From positions 32,947,398 through 33,011,397 of the forward strand of contig JAJLRJ010000007.1 of the NCBI GenBank assembly GCA_024195265.1: a stretch of DNA of 64,000 nt, written 5' to 3'. Below, piece after piece: positions 60,001 through 64,000 of the stretch. Every line of letters begins with the position of its first letter. Positions within the stretch are counted from its first letter, which is position 1. The stretch is from Dendrophyllia cribrosa. Its lineage: Eukaryota > Cnidaria > Anthozoa > Scleractinia > Dendrophylliidae. The notes under the pieces were generated by a model. The model worked only from the letters and a program-made list of their open reading frames with translations. It was not told the origin of the DNA and did not search any database. A program made the position numbers and the translations under genes.

Positions 60001-60779
60001 ACAAATACAACATTAAAACCAACTATTTGGAGTATTACAAAGTAGTATCAGCTATAAAGTACTACAGGAAAAAATACTCCCCAGTTCACAATAGCCCTGC
60101 CCAAAAAGACTCCGCTGAGAACTTTCTGTCTAACTCAAAAGTGTGCAAAAAATTCTATCAACATCTTGTAAATAAAAGGGCTTCCATACCTTCAAAGAGT
60201 CAGGGAAAATGGTTGGCGGAAGAGGAAATATTTGGTAATTCTACTGTAGCGGTTAATTGGAAAAACACCTATTACTTACCATTTTTATGTACAATAGAAA
60301 CAAAACTTAGAGTGTTCCAATTTAAACTGCTTCATAGAAGAATAGCTATGAATGATTTTCTTTGCAAGATAGGTATAAAACAAGTGGATTCCTGCTCATT
60401 CTGCAAAGAAACACCAGAAACCCTTGTTCATCTGTTTTGGAATTGTAAACATACCCAAACCTTTTGGAAAAATATGTCAAAGTGGATAACTCAAAACTTT
60501 ACTGGAATGGAGGACTCTTCATTCTCCCCATCTTTTTGTCTTGGTTTAATTGACGACATAAAAGATTTGCTCTTCCACCACTTACTTCTTATAGCTAGAC
60601 ATTATATATACACATGCAAACTTGGGAATACCTTACCTGAGCTGCAGGTATATATACAATTACTTAAGAACTCTATGGAACTTGAAAAACAAATTGCGTT
60701 TGACAACAACACCATAAACTCCTTTCAAAAGAAGTGGTCTCGCTTTAAGAAAAACCCCTCACAAAATGAGACGACATAA
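57015..60779 (+). CDS. LINE ORF2 protein: endonuclease and reverse transcriptase, 1,254 residues
   Basis: The frame is intact. Upstream codons read ICSLN just before the listed start, so the endonuclease motif LNVRG is in frame, yet there is no ATG between the stop at 56913 and M at 57036; the start is unclear. Apurinic-type endonuclease motifs: LQEIH (catalytic Glu), NIYAPN, GGDFN, RLDFFL and TDHSLI (about residues 1-225). Reverse transcriptase: NWRPITLLNCDYKI, FIDFEKAFDS, RGVRQGCPLSPYLF and YADD at 695-698. The C-terminal zinc knuckle is C1127-x2-C, then H and C (CSFCKETPETLVHLFWNC). It nicks the target and primes reverse transcription from the element RNA. The L1/Tx1 assignment rests on domain order and ORF1 type. 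Confidence 0.9.
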   Translation: MRGLSNTMKRRETFRWLMMKKYAIYFLQEIHCTKDKEVFWSAEWGYSAIFSSFSSASAGVCVLFNNSFNFQILKSFSDPEGRFVIVDIKAENKILTLVNIYAPNNDNPAFFKNVLNQLLSFDCGEIVLGGDFNLVLDVQKDKKGGRPVTHEKSLKEVRYIANMLDLIDIWRIFNPDAKRFTWRRRKPDIHCRLDFFLTSSSLSTAITKADILTGFKTDHSLITIHLANNANPRGPGFWKLNTSFLLDNDYVNLIKNTIAEVENEYVNNKEVDAVLLWDTMKMQIRASSLNYARRKKAKMKSQETILESDILSLQKRLEENSLSENEKAHIYNELNIKILQREEISKHKTRGAIIRSKSRWYNEGEKNTKYFFSLEKRHFNKKTIKHLTLADNSVINMDSEILQEAKTFYQNLYSSTDTQFNAAYETIFFPEGNALTLDEIEQKQCEGPLTEIECFESLKSMESNKSPGSDGLPAEFYKVFWNDIHHYLLNALNCAHAKGLLSITQRRGLITLIPKKNKPTNLLKNWRPITLLNCDYKIATKSIASRLRKVLPKIINNDQTGFLKSRFIGENIRLIESIINYTDNEQIPGLLLFIDFEKAFDSIEWSFIEKTLKYYNFGASLVSWIKIFYTDISSCIQNNGWSSDFFSLGRGVRQGCPLSPYLFILCAEILGNAIRNDKEIRGIKVLGTECKLSQYADDTTMILDGSESSFSRSLYLLDAFASISGLKVNYDKTEALWIGSSKSSDITFPSIKPITWAETKVYALGVWFSTLEDKSLDVNLSEKIEKIRSILNNWSARRLTLLGKITIIKTMAVSQLVYVLSSLPTPSGALKEVNSLLYDFLWDGKGDKVKRTEMINNYEKGGLKMIDVQSFNESLKMKWIQGYLNEDNKGKWKLFLDHYLLKHGGRLLFQSNLKQQDTSQLNLKDPFLNEIVEYWTNFNFSAENLQFASTCIWHNSLIKIENQPFFYKSWFYAGVKEIRDLLDNDQNFLSYNAFIDKYNIKTNYLEYYKVVSAIKYYRKKYSPVHNSPAQKDSAENFLSNSKVCKKFYQHLVNKRASIPSKSQGKWLAEEEIFGNSTVAVNWKNTYYLPFLCTIETKLRVFQFKLLHRRIAMNDFLCKIGIKQVDSCSFCKETPETLVHLFWNCKHTQTFWKNMSKWITQNFTGMEDSSFSPSFCLGLIDDIKDLLFHHLLLIARHYIYTCKLGNTLPELQVYIQLLKNSMELEKQIAFDNNTINSFQKKWSRFKKNPSQNETT

Positions 60780-61005
60780 TTACCATTGTAGTATTGTGGC
60801 AAAGCAATGTATAACGTACTTGAAGTGGATAGCTTTTAGTTCTCTGTATGTGCTCTTTCTATATATATATATATATATTTACTATTTCACTTATAACTGA
60901 GTGTTCATTAAATTATGTTATGTTAATTATAAGTATTGCATTAAATGTATGTAACACTACGCATGTATGTGGAAATATTAATAAAAAAGACGTTGCATTA
61001 AAAAA

Positions 61006-61470
61006 AAGTATCGTATTGTAAGTAGCGCAAGTATCGTATTGTAAGTAGTGTAAATATCGTATTGTAAGTAGTGTAAGTATCGTATTGTAAGTAGTGTAAG
61101 TATCATATTGTAAGTAGTGTAAGTATCATATTGTAAGTAGTGTAAGTATCGTATTGTAAGTAGTGTAAGTATCGTATTGTAAGTAGTGTAAGTACCATAT
61201 TGTAAGTAGTGTAAGTATCGTATTGTAAGTAGTGTAAGTATCGTATTGTAAGTAGTGTAAATATCATATTGTAAGTAGTGTAAGTATCATATTGTAAGTA
61301 GTGTAAGTATCATATTGTAAGTAGTGTAAGTATCGTATTGTAAGTAGTGTAAGTATCATATTGTAAGTAGTGTAAGTATCGTATTGTAAGTAGTGTAAGT
61401 ATCGTATTGTAAGTAGTGTAAGTATCATATTGTAAGTAGTTTAAGTATCGTATTGTAAGTAGTATATGTA
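61006..61470 (+). repeat. 23-bp minisatellite in the LINE 3' region
   Basis: About 20 units of CGTATTGTAAGTAGTGTAAG plus TAT with single-base variants. It lies between an internal A-run following AATAAA (about 60978-61008) and a second AATAAA at 61474 with the terminal poly(A). Minus-strand ORF tails through it are not real. Confidence 0.9.
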
Positions 61471-61483
61471 GTAATAAAACCTT

Positions 61484-61517
<34 letters not shown>

Positions 61518-61521
<4 letters not shown>

Positions 61522-61526
61522 GAATG
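61518..61526. repeat. right target-site duplication of the LINE
   Basis: GGATGAATG directly after the poly(A) tail, matching 55623-55631. Confidence 0.85.
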
Positions 61527-62728
61527 TATTTTCCAATTGCGTCAAAAACCAGTTTGCTCATAGTCTCACCCAATTTGCTATGTTGGCCTCCATTTCTGGT
61601 GACCAGAACAAAGTCACACTGGGGTTTTAGCAATGGCCTAACAAAAGAGATGTAGCCATCCAGCACTTGCATGTTTGTATCGGTTAGAATCAAAGAATCA
61701 AATCCATACTTTCCAGCAGTCTTGAACGTTTTCTGATCAATAAATCCACCGTTTTCCTTAGCCGTACAGATCATTTCTACCGTTAAATACTGATAAGTCA
61801 TAGGCCGCGACCCCTTCACTTTGATGAACAAATACATCGCTACAAATTTTGTGGCAAATGTTAAGTCTGAGGGATTAACTTGTCCTGGACTGCTTTTGCA
61901 CATCTTCACGGTGTTTTCGTAGCGCGGCAAGTGAAATGTCACCACCTCCAACAATTCCTCCATTGTCGCCCAGTGTCCTCTTGCTTCCAGAGTGTCAATG
62001 TCTAGATCCTGTGTCCACTGCAATCTCATCATCTTTGCAACTGTCTTTCGGGCCCTTTTAAGGTACAACTCCGTCGCGGATAACTTTTGAAGAACTGCGT
62101 CTGATGCGCCATGAAGTTTTCTGAAGTCGATTAATTCAGAAATAGCATCTATGTATCCCAAACGTCCACCATGTCCGAGCTTGCATTCGTCTTGCAAGTA
62201 GTCGATAAACTTGAACAACAGATTTGGAGAACACAGACTAAAGTCCATCACGTCAAAAGTCAACTCTTCCTCATCTTCGCAACAAAATTTAAGAAATTTA
62301 AAGCATCTTGTCACTAACTGTTTAGCTGCACGATCTTTCTTGCAACCACCGCCACTTCCGGTCAACCATTTTGTGAATGCTCCGCCAATTGTATCAGAGA
62401 CTGAAAATGAAGGAAGTATTTTGACGGCATGTTTTGGGGTTTCACTTGTTTTAACACCAATTGTTGTTGTCACTGGAACGTCCCTTGCTACTTGTAACGA
62501 ATCTGTGATTTCAATCGGGTCGGGCTTTTCGTCAAAATAAAAGAACCAACTGTGCTTGGTATTCACATGTTTCCTGCACCCTCGCTGACTTTGAAATCCA
62601 TCATGGTCACACATTTGTATTGGGCAATGATATAAAGTGTCTGTTTCGTCCTTTTCCAAGTGAAGTCGTTTTGGTTTGGGTGATGCTCCATCAATGTTCG
62701 ACCATTCAACTTTGCACTTCTTGCTCAT
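61518..62728 (-). pseudogene. tyrosine recombinase, N-terminal part (Crypton-like), cut by LINE
   Basis: From the ATG at 62728 the frame encodes an NLS-like PKPKRLH, then a C2H2-like finger with C35, C40, H54 and H59, followed by KHSWFFYFDEKP. A core-binding helical domain follows (about 130-270: phage-integrase-like, with LLFKFIDYLQDECKLGHGG). The catalytic domain opens with a candidate first Arg R308 in KGSRPMTYQYLT. The frame reaches IHP at the target duplication and then runs into LINE poly(A). An upstream ATG at 62848 is also in frame and would add 40 residues. The enzyme should cut and rejoin DNA at element ends through a Tyr-DNA bond, but the Tyr lies in the detached part at 55112-55631. 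No introns. Confidence 0.65.
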
Positions 62729-63036
62729 TTTTCCCGTTAAGGAACATTTGGCCAACACACTTGCCTTTTTACCTTGGCAAAAAACAACCAAACTGTGGAA
62801 CCAATGACAAACAAGGAACCTCTTGCATGTTTCAACTTGCCACAGCATGCCCTTGCTTGCCCGCCCTTATAACTATTGTACAAAATTCGTGACAGTGCGA
62901 TACAACCAAAATGGTGTTGAACTTGCCCAAGCAGGCCTGTGCGTGCGTTGACATAATGTTTATATAATTAAAGCACTTGCAGTAAGAAAGAACAATTGTT
63001 CCTCTTAAGTATGAAAAGAAAAAAGCTGTCCAAACA
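62729..63036. other. upstream region of the recombinase gene
   Basis: Probable promoter side of the minus-strand gene and edge of the element. No TATA box or terminal repeat could be assigned. Confidence 0.35.
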
Positions 63037-63870
63037 GGTACAGTTACTGTTAGGTACACATGTTCCTAAATCACCAATTTGGAACGATGTGTTCCATTCA
63101 CAAGTAGGAATTCGGAACAAAACTGTCCTAAGTGTTCCTAAATTACCAATTTCGGAACAATGTGTTCCATTCACAGATGAGAATTCGGAACAAAACGGTA
63201 CCTAAATTGTTCCTAACTTACCAATTTGGGAACACCGTGTTCCATTTGCAGATGGGACTTCGGAACAAAACGGTCCTAAATTGTTTTTAAATAACCAAAT
63301 TGGGAACAATATGTTCCATTCACAGATGGAACTTCGGAACAAAACAGTGACCTAAATTGTTCCTGAATTACCGATTTGGGAAAAATGTGTTCCATTCACA
63401 CATGGGAACTCGGAACAAAACAGTCCTAAATTTATCCTGAGTTACCAACTTGGGAACAATGTGTTCCATTAACACATGGGAACTCGGAATAAAACGTTCC
63501 TAAATTGTTCCTAAATTACCAATTTGGGAACAATATGTTCCATTCACGGATGGGAACTCGGAACAAAACAGTCCTAAATTGTTCCTGAATTACCAATTTG
63601 AGAACAATGTATTCCATTCACACATGGGAACTCGGAACAAAACGTTCCTAAATTGTTCCTAAATTACCAATTTGGGAACAATATGTTCCATTCACAGATG
63701 GGACTTCGGAACAAAACAGTCCTAAATTACAAATATGGGAACAATATGTTCCATTTACACATGGGAATTCGGAACAAAACAGTCCTAAATTGTTCCTGAA
63801 TTACCAATTTGGGAACAATGTGTTCCGTTCACACATGGGAACTCGGAACAAACCGGTCCTAAATTGTTCA
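63037..63870 (+). repeat. 75-bp tandem array with palindromic core
   Basis: About 11 units with the core GGGAACAATGTGTTCCATTC, then ACACATGGGAACTCGGAACA and AAACAGTCCTAAATTGTTCC. The core contains GGAACAnnnTGTTCC, a perfect dyad, in most units. Units differ by small indels and substitutions. It lies 310 bp outside the recombinase start. Confidence 0.9.
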
Positions 63871-63967
63871 TTTAGGTGGGATGGAAGCACTCCCCAAAAT
63901 CTGGCAAAATTTATCGCCCTCTCAAGTAAAAAAACTTGGCAAGAGAAAATTTTGGGAAACGTATAAG

Positions 63968-64000
63968 GAGGAGGAGGAGGAGGAGGAGAAAATATAGAAT
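63968..64000 (+). repeat. GAG-rich minisatellite start, cut by window end
   Basis: GGAGGAGGAGGAGGAGGAGA followed by AAATATAGAAT, a close relative of the 49078-49390 unit in the same orientation. Confidence 0.6.

Larger units (their letters stand above)
55632..61517 (+). mobile_element. full-length L1/Tx1-like LINE, 5,886 bp
   Basis: A complete non-LTR retrotransposon: 147-bp 5' UTR, ORF1, a 420-bp T-rich spacer, ORF2, a 3' region with a 23-bp minisatellite and a poly(A) tail at 61491-61517. The 9-bp target duplication GGATGAATG is perfect. The open frames and clean duplication indicate a recent insertion. It sits antisense within the tyrosine-recombinase gene. Confidence 0.9.
51832..62728. 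mobile_element. putative helicase + tyrosine-recombinase mobile element
   Basis: Two convergent genes: a superfamily-3-like helicase protein (51832-54962, +) and a zinc-finger tyrosine recombinase with Myb tail (62728 to 55112, -, split by a LINE). Without the LINE the pair spans about 5 kb with 149 bp between the stops. The coordinates given are the outer coding limits; the real ends are not defined. Cryptons are known as eukaryotic transposons using a tyrosine recombinase, normally as the only protein. A helicase partner would be unusual. That the two genes form one element is inferred from adjacency and tail-to-tail layout, not proven. Confidence 0.5.

Noticed and set aside
61310..61517. 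Extension of the recombinase frame through poly(A) and minisatellite
   Set aside because: It is read-through into the LINE 3' end; the duplication shows where the real gene was cut.
63037..63870. Functional steroid-hormone response elements
   Set aside because: The dyad resembles them, but the array is a tandem repeat and cnidarians are not known to have 3-ketosteroid receptors.

Overview
The window reads as nuclear DNA of an animal, most likely a cnidarian and probably a stony coral or close anthozoan. This is inferred from spliceosomal introns with GT-AG ends, AT-rich sequence with almost no intact host genes, a great density of animal-type transposons (Harbinger, L1/Tx1-like LINE, other LINE fragments, Tigger-like and foldback MITEs), a coral-style rhodopsin-class GPCR fragment and very frequent TACATGTAC motifs. 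Nothing bacterial is seen. A 500-base N gap lies at 1845-2344.

Layout. 1-2600: gene-free sequence with a pair of octamer motifs and a DNA-transposon remnant. 2604-7990: a Harbinger element with a DDE transposase (+) and a Myb/SANT partner protein (-), bounded by two 190-bp modules in direct rather than inverted orientation. 8000-20230: a short unrecognised ORF, a GPCR fragment, a duplicated non-coding segment (9.3 kb and 12.3 kb), an orphan first exon near 13.9 kb and many small inverted repeats. 20233-20332: a 5'-truncated 5S rRNA-like sequence. 20438-30415: a 10-kb foldback structure whose arms carry the same 64-bp satellite in opposite orientation. 30.4-42.4 kb: mostly MITEs and unique AT-rich sequence.

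42894-45420 is the best candidate host gene: five coding exons for a 252-residue secreted cysteine-containing protein. A possible non-coding first exon at 40.5 kb has a relic duplicate at 12.1 kb. 45.4-51.6 kb is a repeat nest: dispersed repeats, two LINE 3' fragments, a GAG-rich minisatellite, a chain of palindromic MITEs in alternation, and a 120-bp tandem array.

51832-62728 is the most interesting unit. A two-intron gene for a 958-residue protein with a superfamily-3-like helicase core converges on an intronless gene for a zinc-finger tyrosine recombinase (Crypton-like) ending in a Myb domain. The two stop codons are 150 bp apart. The recombinase gene is cut by a full-length 5.9-kb L1/Tx1-like LINE (55632-61517) flanked by a perfect 9-bp target-site duplication. 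The duplication places the two halves in the same frame. I read the pair as one mobile element that joins recombinase-mediated integration to a replication-type helicase; this is an inference from adjacency. 63037-63870 is a 75-bp tandem array, and the window ends in the same GAG-rich minisatellite seen at 49 kb.
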